Shown here: positions 24,860 to 34,824 of the stretch, piece by piece
Numbering within the stretch: position 1 is the stretch's first letter
Layout: each line of letters starts with the position of its first letter
From: Streptomyces tendae
GTDB taxonomy: Bacteria > Actinomycetota > Actinomycetes > Streptomycetales > Streptomycetaceae
Assembly: GCF_008632955.1 (NCBI RefSeq)
Contig: NZ_CP043959.1
Span: forward strand, 1,116,001-1,180,000
Reading direction: 5' to 3'
Length of the DNA: 64,000 bases
Program-made: the position numbers and the translations under genes
Notes under the pieces: model-generated
Databases searched by the model: none
What the model saw: the letters and a program-made list of their open reading frames with translations, nothing else
What the model was told of the DNA's origin: nothing

Positions 24860-27800
24860 GTGAGCTCCTCTTCCTCCACCAGCGGCCTGTCGCACCCCCA
24901 GGTGCGGCGGGGGAGCGGTGGCGCCTACCGACTGGTGCGTACCCCGCCGGCCCGCGTGAATCCCCCCCGACTGGACGCCGCCCAGCGCTCCGTGGTTGAG
25001 CACGGCAGCGGCCCGATGCTCGTCCTGGCGGGTCCCGGCACGGGGAAGACCACCACGCTGGTCGAGTCCGTGGCCGCCCGGATCGCCCGCGGCGGCGACC
25101 CCGAGCGCATTCTGGTGCTCACCTTCAGCCGCAAGGCGGCCGTCGAACTGCGTGACCGCATGGCCCTGCGCATCGGCGCGGCGCAGGCCCCGCAGGCGAC
25201 CACGTTCCACTCCTTCTGCTACGCCCTGGTCCGCGCCCACCAGGACAGCGAGCTGTTCGTCGAGCCGCTGCGCCTGCTCTCGGGACCCGAGCAGGACGTC
25301 ACCGTCCGCGGGCTCCTCGCCGGTCAGGTCGACCTGGAGCGGCTCGGCCTTTCGCACGTGCGCTGGCCGGACGAGCTGCGTGCCTGCCTGACCACCCGCG
25401 GCTTCGCCGACGAGGTCCGCGCGGTCCTCGCCCGCAGCCGCGAACTCGGGCTCGGCCCCGAGGCCCTCGACGCCTTCGCCCGCCGCATCGGCCGCCCCGA
25501 CTGGCGCGCCGCCTCCGCCTTCCTCGCCGAGTACCTCGACGTCCTCGACCTGCAGGGCGTCCTCGACTACGCCGAACTCGTCCACCGCGCGGTGCTCCTC
25601 GCGCAGCGCCCCGAGACCGCCGGGCTGCTCGCCGACCGGTACGACGCCGTCTACGTCGACGAGTACCAGGACACCGACCCCGCCCAGGTGCGGCTGCTGC
25701 GCGCCCTGGCCTCCGGCGGCCGCACCCTCGTCGCCTTCGGCGACCCCGACCAGTCGATCTACGCGTTCCGGGGTGCCGACGTCGGCGGCATCCTGGAGTT
25801 CCCGCACGCCTTCCCGCGCGCGGACGGCCGGCCCGCCCCCGTCCAGGTGCTGCGCACCTCCCGCCGCTCCGGCGCCGCCCTGCTGGAGGCGACCCGGAAG
25901 GTCACCCGGCGGATGCCGCTGCCCCGGCTGCCCGCCGAGAAGGTCCGCCTGCACCGGGAGCCCACGCCGGTACGGGACGGCGGCCGGGTCGAGGTGTACA
26001 CCTACCCGACGGCCGGCACCGAGCTGGACAACGTCGCCGACATCCTGCGCCGCGCCCACCTGGAGGACGGCGTCCCCTGGAACGACATGGCGGTCCTGGT
26101 GCGCGCCGGCTCCCGCACCCTGCCGACCGTCCGCCGCGCCCTCACGTCCGCGGGCGTCCCCGTGGACGTCGACGGCGACGACCTGCCGCTGCGCCACGAA
26201 CCGGCCGTCGCTCCGCTGCTCACCGCACTGCGCGCGGTGGCCGCGGCCGAGGCGGCCGACCGCGAGGATGCCGGGGACGCGTTCGAGGACGGCGTTGGCG
26301 AGGATGCCGGGGACGCGTTCGAGGACGCGGGCGAGGATGCCGGTTCGAGCCGTGCTGGCTCGACACCGAGACCGCGCTCACCCTGCTCACCTCCCCCTCG
26401 CCGGCATGGACGCCGCCGACCTGCGCCGGCTCGGACGTGCCCTGCGCGAGGAGGAACGGGCTGCGGGCAACCCCCTGCCGCCACCCTCGGACGAGCTGCT
26501 CGCCCGCGCGCTGGCGGAGCCCGAGCGCCTCGCCGTGCACGACCCCGCCTACGCGCGCGGTGCGCAGCGGCTCGGCGCCCTGCTGCGCCGGGCCCGTGAG
26601 CGCCTGGCCGGCGGCGGCACCGCCGAGGAGGCCCTGTGGGACCTGTGGGACGGCACGCCGTGGCCGCACCGGCTGGAACGCTCCGCCCGCCGCGGCGGCG
26701 CCGCCGGCCGCAACGCCGACCGTGACCTCGACGCGGTGTGCGCGCTGTTCGCCACCGCCGCCCGCGCCGAGGAGCGCACCGGCGGCCGGGGCACGCTGAA
26801 CTTCCTCGAGGAGATCGAGGCCGAGGACATCGCCGCCGACACCCTCACCCGGCGCCCCGCCCGCCCCGACGCCGTACGCCTGATGACCGCCCACCGCGCC
26901 AAGGGCCTGGAGTGGGGCCTCGTCGTCGTGGCGGGCGTCCAGGAGGGACTGTGGCCCGACCTGCGGCGCCGCGGATCCCTGCTGGAGGCCGACCGCATCG
27001 GCCGCGACGGGCTCGCCGAACCCCTCACCCCGGGCGCGCTGCTCGCCGAGGAGCGCCGCCTGTTCTACGTCGCCGCCACGCGCGCGCGTGACCGCCTCGT
27101 GGTGACGGCCGTGAAGGCCCCGTCCGACGACGGCGACCAGCCCTCCCGCTTCCTGACCGAACTCGGCGTCGAACCGAAGGACGTCACCGGACGCCCGCGC
27201 CGCCCGCTGTCCGTCGCCGCGCTCGTCGCGGAACTGCGCGCCACCACGGTCGACCCCCGCGTCTCCGACGCCCTGCGCGAGGCCGCCGCCCGGCGGCTGG
27301 CCCGGCTCGCCGCGCTCGCCGACGAGGACGGCCGCCCCCTGGTCCCGTCCGCGCACCCCTACCGCTGGTGGGGCATGCACGAACCGACCCGGAGCAAGGT
27401 GCCGCTGCGCGACCGCGACCAGCCGGTCGTGCTGTCCGGCAGCGCCCTCGACCAACTGGCCAACACCTGCGCCCTCCAGTGGTTCCTGGGCCGCGAGGTG
27501 AAGGCCGACGCGCCTGCCACCGCCGCCCAGGGCTTCGGCAACGTCGTCCATGTCCTGGCCGACGAGGTGGCCTCCGGGCACACCCCCGCCGACCTCGCCG
27601 TCCTCATGGAACGCCTGGACTCCGTGTGGAACGCGCTTGCCTTCGACGCCCCCTGGAAGTCGGCCCAGGAGAAGGAGAACGCGCGCGTCGCGCTGGAACG
27701 CTTCCTGAAGTGGCACGTCATGGACCGCACCGGCCGCACCCCGGTGGCCAGCGAGCACGACTTCGACGTCACGCTGGACTCCGGCGACCTGCAGGTCCGC

Positions 27801-28226
27801 ATCCGGGGCCAGATGGACCGCGTCGAGGCCGACGCCGAGGGACGTGCCTACGTCGTCGACTTCAAGACCGGCAAGCAGGCGCCCAGCTCCAAGGAGGTGG
27901 AACGCCACCCCCAGCTCGCCGTCTACCAGCTCGCCGTCCGCGAGGGAGCCGTGGACGACGTCTTCGACGGGGTGCGCCCCGAACCGGGCGGCGCCGAACT
28001 CGTGCAGCTGCGCCAGGGTGCCGCCAAGCGGGACGGCGGCGAGACCCTGCCCAAGGTGCAGGCCCAGGAGCCGCTGGAGGGGGAGTGGGTCGGCGACCTG
28101 CTGGCCACCGCCGCGGGCAAGGTCCTCGACGAACGGTTCACCCCGACCGCCGGCCAGCACTGCGCCCACTGCGCGTTCCGCGCCTCGTGCAGCGCCCGCC
28201 CCGAAGGCCGCCATGTCGTCGAGTGA
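24860..28226 (+). pseudogene. adnA: AdnA subunit of AdnAB helicase-nuclease, disrupted by two indels
   Basis: Reconstructed length is about 1,125 aa. GTG at 24860 is a likely start (the frame is open from 24779). The first part has UvrD-type motifs: LAGPGTGKTTT, TFSRKAAVELR, VDEYQDTDPAQ, FGDPDQSIYAFRG. A 7-bp loss near 26343 and a one-C loss near 26395 move the reading into another frame at about 26400. That frame continues with TAHRAKGLEWG and the helicase end, then a RecB-like nuclease (GQMDRVE, AYVVDFKTGK) and a probable Fe-S cluster set ending CAHCAFRASC. AdnAB resects double-strand breaks in actinomycetes. Direct repeats at 26262-26343 surround the first indel. Confidence 0.8.
26262..26343 (+). 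repeat. Direct repeats inside adnA at the frameshift
   Basis: A 29-bp sequence starting GCGAGGATGCCGGGG occurs at 26262-26290 and 26298-26326. A third copy at 26331 is cut short: after its first 13 bases it lacks 7 bases (GGACGCG) and then continues TTCGAGC. Restoring those bases keeps the original frame and joins to WLDTETALTLL. Confidence 0.85.
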
Positions 28227-28325
28227 CAGGCGTGACGCATCGCACCACCCTTTCCGACCTGCGGTTCTTCTCTCCCGGCGGGCTCAGGCGCCCCCGGTGT
28301 CAGCGCCCGCCGCTAGATTCGGTGT

Positions 28326-31300
28326 GTGCCCGCCCGTATCACCGACCCCGGCCAGCTCAAGGAGCTCCTCGGGATCCCGTTCACCCCGGAGCAGACGGCC
28401 TGTATCACCGCGCCGCCCGCCCCGCAGGTGATCGTTGCCGGAGCCGGCTCCGGCAAGACGACGGTGATGGCGGCGCGCGTGGTCTGGCTGGTCGGCACCG
28501 GCCAGGTCGCCCCTGAGCAGGTCCTCGGCCTCACCTTCACCAACAAGGCCGCCGGGGAGCTCGCCGAACGCGTCCGCACCGCCCTGATCAAGGCCGGCGT
28601 CACCGACCCGGACGCCATCGATCCGGACAACCCTCCGGGCGAGCCGGTGATCTCCACCTACCACGCCTTCGCCGGCCGTCTGCTCACCGACCACGGGCTG
28701 CGCATCGGCCTGGAACCGGCCTCCCGGCTGCTCGCCGACGCCACCCGCTACCAGCTCGCCGCGCGCGTGCTGCGCGAGGCCCCCGGCCTCTACCCGGCCC
28801 TCACCCGCTCCTTCCCCGACCTGGTGGGCGACCTCCTCACCCTCGACGCGGAACTCTCCGAGCACCTGGTGCGGCCCGAGGACCTGCGCGCCCACGACGC
28901 CGAACTGCTCCGCGCCCTGGAGAACACCAAGCTCACCAACGCCGACCTGCGCAAGGTGCCGGAGGCCGCCGCCGCGCGCCGCGAACTCGCCGAGCTGGTG
29001 CTGCGCTACCGGGACGCCAAGCGTGAGCGCGACCTGCTCGACTTCGGCGACCAGATCGCCCTGTCCGCGCGGCTCGCCACCCTCCCCGAGGTGGGCCGCG
29101 TGCTGCGCGACGAGTTCCGGGTCGTGCTCCTCGACGAGTACCAGGACACCTCCGTCGCCCAGCGCGTCCTCCTCGCCGGGCTCTTCGGGGGCGGCACCGG
29201 CCACCCGGTGACCGCCGTCGGCGACCCCTGCCAGGCGATCTACGGCTGGCGCGGCGCCTCCGTCGCCAACCTCGACGACTTCCCCGAGCACTTCCCGCAC
29301 GCCGACGGCCGCCCCGCCACCCGCCAGTCGCTCAGCGAGAACCGCCGCAGCGGCGGCCGGCTGCTCGACCTCGCCAACGGCCTCGCCGAGCCGTTGCGTG
29401 CCATGCACGCGGGCGTGGAGGCGCTGCGCCCGGCGCCCGGCGCCGAGCGTGACGGCACCGTGCGCTGCGCCCTGCTGTCCACCCACGCGGAGGAGATCGA
29501 CTGGATCGCGGACTCGATCGCGCACCTGGTGAACACCGGCAAGGCGCCCGGCGAGATCGCCGTCCTGTGCCGCACGGCGACGGACTTCGCCGAGATCCAG
29601 GCCGCCCTGGTCGCCCGGGACGTCCCCGTCGAGGTCGTCGGCCTGTCCGGCCTGCTGCACCTGCCCGAGATCGCCGACCTCGTCGCTGTCTGCGAGGTGC
29701 TCCAGGACCCCGGCGCTAACGCCTCCCTCGTCCGGCTGCTGACCGGCCCGCGCTGGCGCATCGGCCCCCGCGACCTCGCCCTGCTCGGCCGGCGCGCCCG
29801 CCGCCTGGTGTCCCACGCGCGCGTGGACGGCGACGACGACCCCGACCGGCGGCTCGCCGAAGCCGTCGAGGGCGTCGACCCCGCCGAGGTGATCTCGCTC
29901 GCCGACGCCCTTGACACGTTCCTGGAGTCCCCGCTGGAGGGTGGCGGGGACGACGACGGGCTGCCCTTCTCGCCGGACGCGCGCGTGCGCTTCGCCCGCC
30001 TCGCCGCCGAGCTGCGCGACCTGCGCCGCTCGCTTGCCGACCCCCTCATGGACGTACTCCACCGCGTCCTCGCCGTTACCGGCCTCGAGGTCGAGCTGTC
30101 CGCGTCCCCGCACGCCCTGGCCGCCCGGCGCCGCGAGACCCTGGCCAACTTCCTGGACATCGCCGCGTCCTTCGCCGCCGGTGACAACGAGGCCACCCTG
30201 CTCGCCTTCCTCGGCTTCCTGCGCACCGCCGCCCAGTACGAGAAGGGCCTGGACAACGCGCTGCCGGGAGGCGAGAACACCGTCAAGGTGCTCACCGCGC
30301 ACAAGTCCAAGGGCCTGGAATGGGACGTCGTGGCCGTGCCCGGGCTGGTCACCGGTACTTTCCCCAGCGACCGGGGCCGTGAGAAGTGGACCGCCCAGGG
30401 CAAGGTGCTGCCGCACCGGCTGCGCGGCGACGCCGACACCCTGCCCGACGTGCCCTCCTGGGACTCCCGGGGACTGAAGGCCTTCCAGGAGGCCATGAAG
30501 GAGCACCAGCACACCGAGGAACTGCGCCTCGGCTACGTCACCTTCACCCGCCCCCGCTCCCTGCTGCTCGGCTCCGGCCACTGGTGGGGCCCCAGCCAGA
30601 AGAAGCCCCGGGGGCCCTCCGCGTTCCTGCTCGCCCTCTACGAGCACTGCGCCGCGGGGTTCGGCGAGATCGAGGCGTGGGCGGACGAACCCGCCGAGGA
30701 CGAGGAGAACCCGGCCCTGCGGCGGGCAGGCGACGACCAGGCCTGGCCGCTGCCCCTGGACGACGCGGCCCTCGCCCGGCGCCGTGCGGCCGCGGCGACC
30801 GTCCTCGCCCACCTGGACCGTCTCGCCGCCCACCCGGACGGTGGTACGGCGGCCGTGCACGACGCGGAGACCTACGACGACCCCGACTGGCCGCCCCCGC
30901 CGGACGACGAGGAACCCTTCCCGGAGGACCTCCCCGACGACTACCCCGAGGAGTTCGCCGAGGACGGGCCCGGTGCGGACGCCGACCCGGACGACTGGGA
31001 CGCGTGGACCACGGAACGCCCGGTCGTCCCGCACCAGGCGACGGCCTCGGACGCGCCCCGCGCGCGCCCGCGAAGCGTGCCCGGCGGCCCGCAGTTGCCG
31101 GCCCCCGCGCCCGCGGAACCCCGCGTCACGGCACCGGAGCCCCGCCTCACGCCCCAGGAGGCTCGCCTCACCCCCGAGGAGGCCCGGGCCGTCGCCTCCT
31201 GGGACCGCGACCTGGACGCCCTCACCGGGGAGCTGCTGCGCGCCCGCGACAGCGTCACCGAGGTCCGGCTACCCGCCTCCCTCACCGCATCCCAGCTGCT

Positions 31301-31907
31301 CCGGCTCGCCGACGACCCCGACGGCTTCGCGCGGGAGCTGGCCCGCCCCATGCCCCGGCCGCCCCAGCCCGCCGCGCGCCGCGGCACCCGGTTCCACGCC
31401 TGGGTCGAGGCACGCTTCGAAGAGCTGACCCTGCCGATGCTCGACCCGGAGGAACTGCCCGGAAGCGACGCCGAGATCGCCGACGAGCGCGACCTGGAGG
31501 CCCTCAAGGAGGCCTTCGAACGCACCCCGTACGCCCACCGCACCCCCCACCGCGTGGAGGCGCCGTTCCAGCTGTCGATCGCCGGACGCGTCGTCCGCGG
31601 CCGCATCGACGCCGTCTACCGGCACGAGGGCGGCGAGGACGCCGACGCGGTCACGTACGAGATCGTCGACTGGAAGACCGGCCGGGGACGCACCGCCGAC
31701 CCGCTCCAGCTCGCCGTCTACCGGCTCGCCTGGGCGGAGCAGCAGGGCGTCCCGCTGGAGGCCGTCAGCGCCGCCTTCCTCTACGTACGCACCGGCGAAG
31801 TCGTGCGTCCCGAGCGCCTCCCTGGCCGCGCCGAACTGGAGCGACTGCTGCTGGAGGATCCGTACGGTGAGATTCCGCACTCGGAGGACACCCCCGCGGG
31901 CCGATAG
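28326..31907 (+). CDS. adnB: AdnB subunit of AdnAB helicase-nuclease
   Basis: 1,193 aa from GTG, with TAGATT 6 nt upstream (leaderless start likely). Helicase motifs: VAGAGSGKTTVMAARVVWLV (about residues 38-57), FTNKAAGEL, STYHAFAGRLL, LLDEYQDTSVAQR, VGDPCQAIYGWRG, LSENRRSGGRLLD, TAHKSKGLEWD and a divergent GYVTFTRPRSLL for the last motif. A very acidic, proline-rich linker (about 845-900) joins a C-terminal PD-(D/E)xK nuclease with GTRFHAWVE, GRIDAVYR and EIVDWKTGRG. In mycobacteria AdnB is the leading motor of break resection. The gene is intact, unlike adnA 100 bp upstream. Confidence 0.93.
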   Translation: MPARITDPGQLKELLGIPFTPEQTACITAPPAPQVIVAGAGSGKTTVMAARVVWLVGTGQVAPEQVLGLTFTNKAAGELAERVRTALIKAGVTDPDAIDPDNPPGEPVISTYHAFAGRLLTDHGLRIGLEPASRLLADATRYQLAARVLREAPGLYPALTRSFPDLVGDLLTLDAELSEHLVRPEDLRAHDAELLRALENTKLTNADLRKVPEAAAARRELAELVLRYRDAKRERDLLDFGDQIALSARLATLPEVGRVLRDEFRVVLLDEYQDTSVAQRVLLAGLFGGGTGHPVTAVGDPCQAIYGWRGASVANLDDFPEHFPHADGRPATRQSLSENRRSGGRLLDLANGLAEPLRAMHAGVEALRPAPGAERDGTVRCALLSTHAEEIDWIADSIAHLVNTGKAPGEIAVLCRTATDFAEIQAALVARDVPVEVVGLSGLLHLPEIADLVAVCEVLQDPGANASLVRLLTGPRWRIGPRDLALLGRRARRLVSHARVDGDDDPDRRLAEAVEGVDPAEVISLADALDTFLESPLEGGGDDDGLPFSPDARVRFARLAAELRDLRRSLADPLMDVLHRVLAVTGLEVELSASPHALAARRRETLANFLDIAASFAAGDNEATLLAFLGFLRTAAQYEKGLDNALPGGENTVKVLTAHKSKGLEWDVVAVPGLVTGTFPSDRGREKWTAQGKVLPHRLRGDADTLPDVPSWDSRGLKAFQEAMKEHQHTEELRLGYVTFTRPRSLLLGSGHWWGPSQKKPRGPSAFLLALYEHCAAGFGEIEAWADEPAEDEENPALRRAGDDQAWPLPLDDAALARRRAAAATVLAHLDRLAAHPDGGTAAVHDAETYDDPDWPPPPDDEEPFPEDLPDDYPEEFAEDGPGADADPDDWDAWTTERPVVPHQATASDAPRARPRSVPGGPQLPAPAPAEPRVTAPEPRLTPQEARLTPEEARAVASWDRDLDALTGELLRARDSVTEVRLPASLTASQLLRLADDPDGFARELARPMPRPPQPAARRGTRFHAWVEARFEELTLPMLDPEELPGSDAEIADERDLEALKEAFERTPYAHRTPHRVEAPFQLSIAGRVVRGRIDAVYRHEGGEDADAVTYEIVDWKTGRGRTADPLQLAVYRLAWAEQQGVPLEAVSAAFLYVRTGEVVRPERLPGRAELERLLLEDPYGEIPHSEDTPAGR

Positions 31908-31917
31908 GCTCGTAGGT

Positions 31918-33330
31918 ATGAGCCAGCCCGTTGACAATGCCGTCGACGCCGTCCGTACCTACATCGCAGAACACCGCGCGGCGTTCCTCGACGACCTCTC
32001 CGCGTGGCTGCGCATCCCCTCCGTCTCGGCCCAGCCCGACCACGCCCCCGACGTACGCCGCAGCGCCGAATGGCTCGTCGCCGCCCTCAAGGACACCGGC
32101 TTCCCCACCGCCGAGATCTGGGACACCCCCGGGGCCCCCGCGGTCTACGCCGAGTGGCCGGCCGACGACCCCGAGGCGCCGACCGTCCTGGTGTACGGCC
32201 ACCACGACGTGCAGCCCGCCGCGCGCGAGGACGGCTGGGACAGCGACCCCTTCGAACCCCTCGTCCGCGGCAACCGCCTCTACGCGCGCGGTGCGGCCGA
32301 CGACAAGGGCCAGGTCTTCTTCCACACCCTCGGCGTGCGCGCCCACCTCGCCGCCACCGGCCGCACCAGCCCCGCCGTCCACCTGAAGCTGCTGGTGGAA
32401 GGCGAGGAGGAGTCCGGCTCCCCGCACTTCCGGGCGCTCGTCGAACAGCACGCCGACCGGCTCGCCGCCGACGCCGTGATCGTCTCCGACACCGGCATGT
32501 GGTCCGAGGACACCCCGACCGTGTGCACCGGCATGCGCGGCCTCGCCGAGTGCGAGATCCGGCTGTACGGCCCCGACCAGGACATCCACTCCGGTTCCTT
32601 CGGCGGGGCGGTGCCCAACCCCGCCACCGCCGTGGCCCGGCTGGTCGCCGCCCTGCACGACGACGACGGCCGGGTCGCGATCCCCGGCTTCTACGACGGC
32701 GTCGTCGAGCTCACCGACCGTGAACGCGACCTCTTCGCCCGGCTGCCCTTCGACGAGGAGCGGTGGCTGCGCACCGCCCGGTCGCACGGCACCGGAGGCG
32801 AGGTGGGATACAGCACCCTGGAGCGCATCTGGGCGCGCCCCACCGCAGAGGTCAACGGCATCGGCGGCGGCTACCAGGGCCCCGGCAGCAAGACGATCAT
32901 TCCGTCCTCCGCCATGGTGAAGCTGTCCTTCCGGCTGGTCGCCGGCCAGGATCCCGCACAGGTACGGGACGCGGTCGGCGCCTGGGTGCCCGGGCGGCTG
33001 CCGGACGGCATCCGGCACGAGATCACCTTCAGCCCCGCCACCCGCCCCTGCCTCACCCCGCTCGACCACCCCGCCCTGCGGTCCGTGGTCCGGGCGATGG
33101 GCCGCGCCTTCGACAAGCCCGTGCTCTTCACGCGCGAGGGAGGTTCGGGCCCGGCCGCCGACCTCCAGGACGTCCTCGGAGCGCCGGTGCTCTTCCTCGG
33201 CATCTCCGTCCCGTCCGACGGCTGGCACGCCCCCGACGAGAAGGTCGAGCTGGACCTGCTGCTCAAGGGCGCCGAGACCAGCGCCCACCTCTGGGGCGAC
33301 CTCGCCGAGCACTGGCGGCACGCCCCCTGA
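31918..33330 (+). CDS. M20-family metallopeptidase (dipeptidase)
   Basis: 470 aa, ATG at 31918. The -10-like TAGGCT 7 nt upstream overlaps the adnB stop codon, so the gene probably has its own leaderless promoter. M20 signatures: VLVYGHHDVQPA with the first zinc His, YARGAADDKGQ with the bridging Asp, and LVEGEEESGSPHF with the catalytic and binding Glu pair. VFGGSGPAADLQ-type elements, GFHAPDEKVEL and the downstream TREGGSGPAADL complete the metal site. It is cytoplasmic and probably cleaves dipeptides or acylated amino acids. The length is typical of the family. Confidence 0.93.
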   Translation: MSQPVDNAVDAVRTYIAEHRAAFLDDLSAWLRIPSVSAQPDHAPDVRRSAEWLVAALKDTGFPTAEIWDTPGAPAVYAEWPADDPEAPTVLVYGHHDVQPAAREDGWDSDPFEPLVRGNRLYARGAADDKGQVFFHTLGVRAHLAATGRTSPAVHLKLLVEGEEESGSPHFRALVEQHADRLAADAVIVSDTGMWSEDTPTVCTGMRGLAECEIRLYGPDQDIHSGSFGGAVPNPATAVARLVAALHDDDGRVAIPGFYDGVVELTDRERDLFARLPFDEERWLRTARSHGTGGEVGYSTLERIWARPTAEVNGIGGGYQGPGSKTIIPSSAMVKLSFRLVAGQDPAQVRDAVGAWVPGRLPDGIRHEITFSPATRPCLTPLDHPALRSVVRAMGRAFDKPVLFTREGGSGPAADLQDVLGAPVLFLGISVPSDGWHAPDEKVELDLLLKGAETSAHLWGDLAEHWRHAP

Positions 33331-33475
33331 CCACCCACGCCGTCCGGAACGCCCGCCCGTGCGCGGCACACCGGCGATGCCGCGCCTCGCGCCCGCCGGA
33401 CCCGGTCCCTCCCGCCTTCGTCCGCCAGACCGCCCGCCGACCCGATCCGTTCCTCCGGGGGAGTTGGAAGCACCC

Positions 33476-34420
33476 GTGACCACCAGGACCGACCACACCG
33501 CCGACCGCCCCATCTCGCTCACCGCCCCGAGCGGCATCGACCGCGCCGCACACCACCGGCTCGACGAGGCATGGCTCGCGGCGGCGTGGAGCCACCCCTC
33601 GACCCGCTGCTTCGTGGTCTCCGGCGGCCAGGTCCTCATCGACGAGACGCCCGACGGGCGCACCGAGCTCGTCATGACCCCGTCCTTCGAGGCCCCGCTC
33701 ACCGAGGCACACCGCTACTTCCTGGGCACCGACGAGGACGGAGTCAGCTACTTCGCACTGCAGAAGGACGCCCTGCCCGGGCGCATGGACGACTCCGCCC
33801 GCCCCGCGGGCCTGCGCGAGGCGGGGCTCCTCCTGTCGCCGCGCGAGGCGGGCCTGATGGTGCACGCCGTCGCCCTGGAGAACTGGCAGCGGCTGCACCG
33901 CTTCTGCTCCCGCTGCGGCGAGCGCACGGTCATCGCCGCCGCCGGCCACATCCGCCGCTGCCCCGCCTGCGGCGCCGAGCACTACCCGCGGACCGACCCC
34001 GCGGTGATCATGGCCGTGATCGACGACCAGGACCGCATCCTGCTCGGCCGCCAGGTCCACTGGCCCGAGGGCCGCTTCTCCACACTCGCCGGATTCGTCG
34101 AGCCGGGGGAGGCCATCGAGCAGTCGGTGCGCCGCGAGGTCCACGAGGAGGTCGGCATCGGCGTCGGCGAGGTCGAGTACGTCGCCAGCCAGCCCTGGCC
34201 CTTCCCCTCCAGCCTCATGCTCGGCTTCGTCGCCCACGCCACCTCCACCGAGATCAACGTGGACGGCGACGAGATCCACGAGGCCCGCTGGTTCTCCCGC
34301 GACGAGCTCCGCGCCGCCTTCGAGTCCGGCGAGGTCCTCCCGCCCTACGGCATCTCGATCGCGGCCCGGCTGATCGAACGCTGGTACGGCGAGGACCTGC
34401 CGATGCGCAACGCCTTCTGA
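33476..34420 (+). CDS. nudC: NADH pyrophosphatase NudC (Nudix hydrolase)
   Basis: 314 aa from GTG at 33476, with GGGGGAG upstream. The middle holds a zinc ribbon, CSRCGER ... CPACGAEHYPR. The Nudix box is GFVEPGEAIEQSVRREVHEE with EVGI following, and SQPWPFPSSLM is the NudC signature that directs NAD(H) hydrolysis. NudC splits NADH to NMNH and AMP, and in many bacteria it also removes NAD caps from RNA 5' ends. It is followed at once by a strong bidirectional terminator shared with the convergent mycoredoxin gene. Confidence 0.94.
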   Translation: MTTRTDHTADRPISLTAPSGIDRAAHHRLDEAWLAAAWSHPSTRCFVVSGGQVLIDETPDGRTELVMTPSFEAPLTEAHRYFLGTDEDGVSYFALQKDALPGRMDDSARPAGLREAGLLLSPREAGLMVHAVALENWQRLHRFCSRCGERTVIAAAGHIRRCPACGAEHYPRTDPAVIMAVIDDQDRILLGRQVHWPEGRFSTLAGFVEPGEAIEQSVRREVHEEVGIGVGEVEYVASQPWPFPSSLMLGFVAHATSTEINVDGDEIHEARWFSRDELRAAFESGEVLPPYGISIAARLIERWYGEDLPMRNAF

Positions 34421-34430
34421 CCGCCGTCAG

Positions 34431-34487
34431 ACACGACGGAGCGGGGTGGCCGGTCCCGTGAGGGACAGCCACCCCGCTCCGTCGTGT
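34431..34487. terminator. Bidirectional terminator between nudC and mrx1
   Basis: A perfect 20-bp stem (34431-34450 with 34468-34487). Inside its loop is a second small hairpin, GTCCC-GTGA-GGGAC (34453-34466). It separates two convergent genes. Confidence 0.9.
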
Positions 34488-34500
34488 GCGGGACGCTCGC

Positions 34501-34743
34501 TCAGGCGCCGATCTTCTGCTTGACCTGCGCCAGCGACGGGTTGGTGAGCGTCGAGCCGTCGGCGAAGAGGACGGTGGGCACCGTCTGGTTGCCGCCGTTG
34601 GCCTTCTCCACGAAGGCCGCGGACTCGGGGTCCTGCTCGATGTTGATCTCGGTGTACGCGATGCCCTCGCGGTCCATCTGGCTCTTCAGCCGGCGGCAGT
34701 AGCCGCACCACGTGGTGCTGTACATCGTCACAGTGCCCTGCAT
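34501..34743 (-). CDS. mrx1: Mycoredoxin / glutaredoxin-like protein
   Basis: 80 aa, ATG start. A thioredoxin-fold mini-protein with the active site TTWCGYCRRLK near residues 11-20 and the cis-Pro segment NQTVPTVLFADGS. CGYC and the small size match actinobacterial mycoredoxin-1, which uses mycothiol instead of glutathione to reduce S-mycothiolated proteins such as peroxiredoxin. It acts in the cytosol. The promoter at 34792-34818 matches SigR exactly, as expected for a thiol-repair gene. The neighbouring uvrD2 is divergent. Confidence 0.92.
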   Translation of the reverse strand: MQGTVTMYSTTWCGYCRRLKSQMDREGIAYTEINIEQDPESAAFVEKANGGNQTVPTVLFADGSTLTNPSLAQVKQKIGA

Positions 34744-34791
34744 GCCTGTCGCGCTCCTTCGGCGGCTCGGGGAAGTCCTCGGTGTGGGGGG

Positions 34792-34818
34792 AACGTACTT
34801 GACAGCGCAGGCATTCCC
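34792..34818 (-). promoter_or_regulatory. SigR-consensus promoter of mrx1
   Basis: On the minus strand GGGAAT (34813-34818), 18 nt, GTT (34792-34794). Predicted transcription starts near 34785, leaving a leader of about 42 nt. Confidence 0.8.
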
Positions 34819-34824
34819 GCCGCC

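Noticed and set aside
24646..24879. 77-codon minus-strand ORF beginning MEEEEL
   Set aside because: No ribosome site and overlaps the upstream DNA and start of adnA; Arg/Ser-rich shadow composition.
34799..34804. Consensus TTGACA as a promoter for uvrD2
   Set aside because: No -10 at 16-19 nt downstream; it lies in the spacer of the mrx1 SigR promoter on the other strand.
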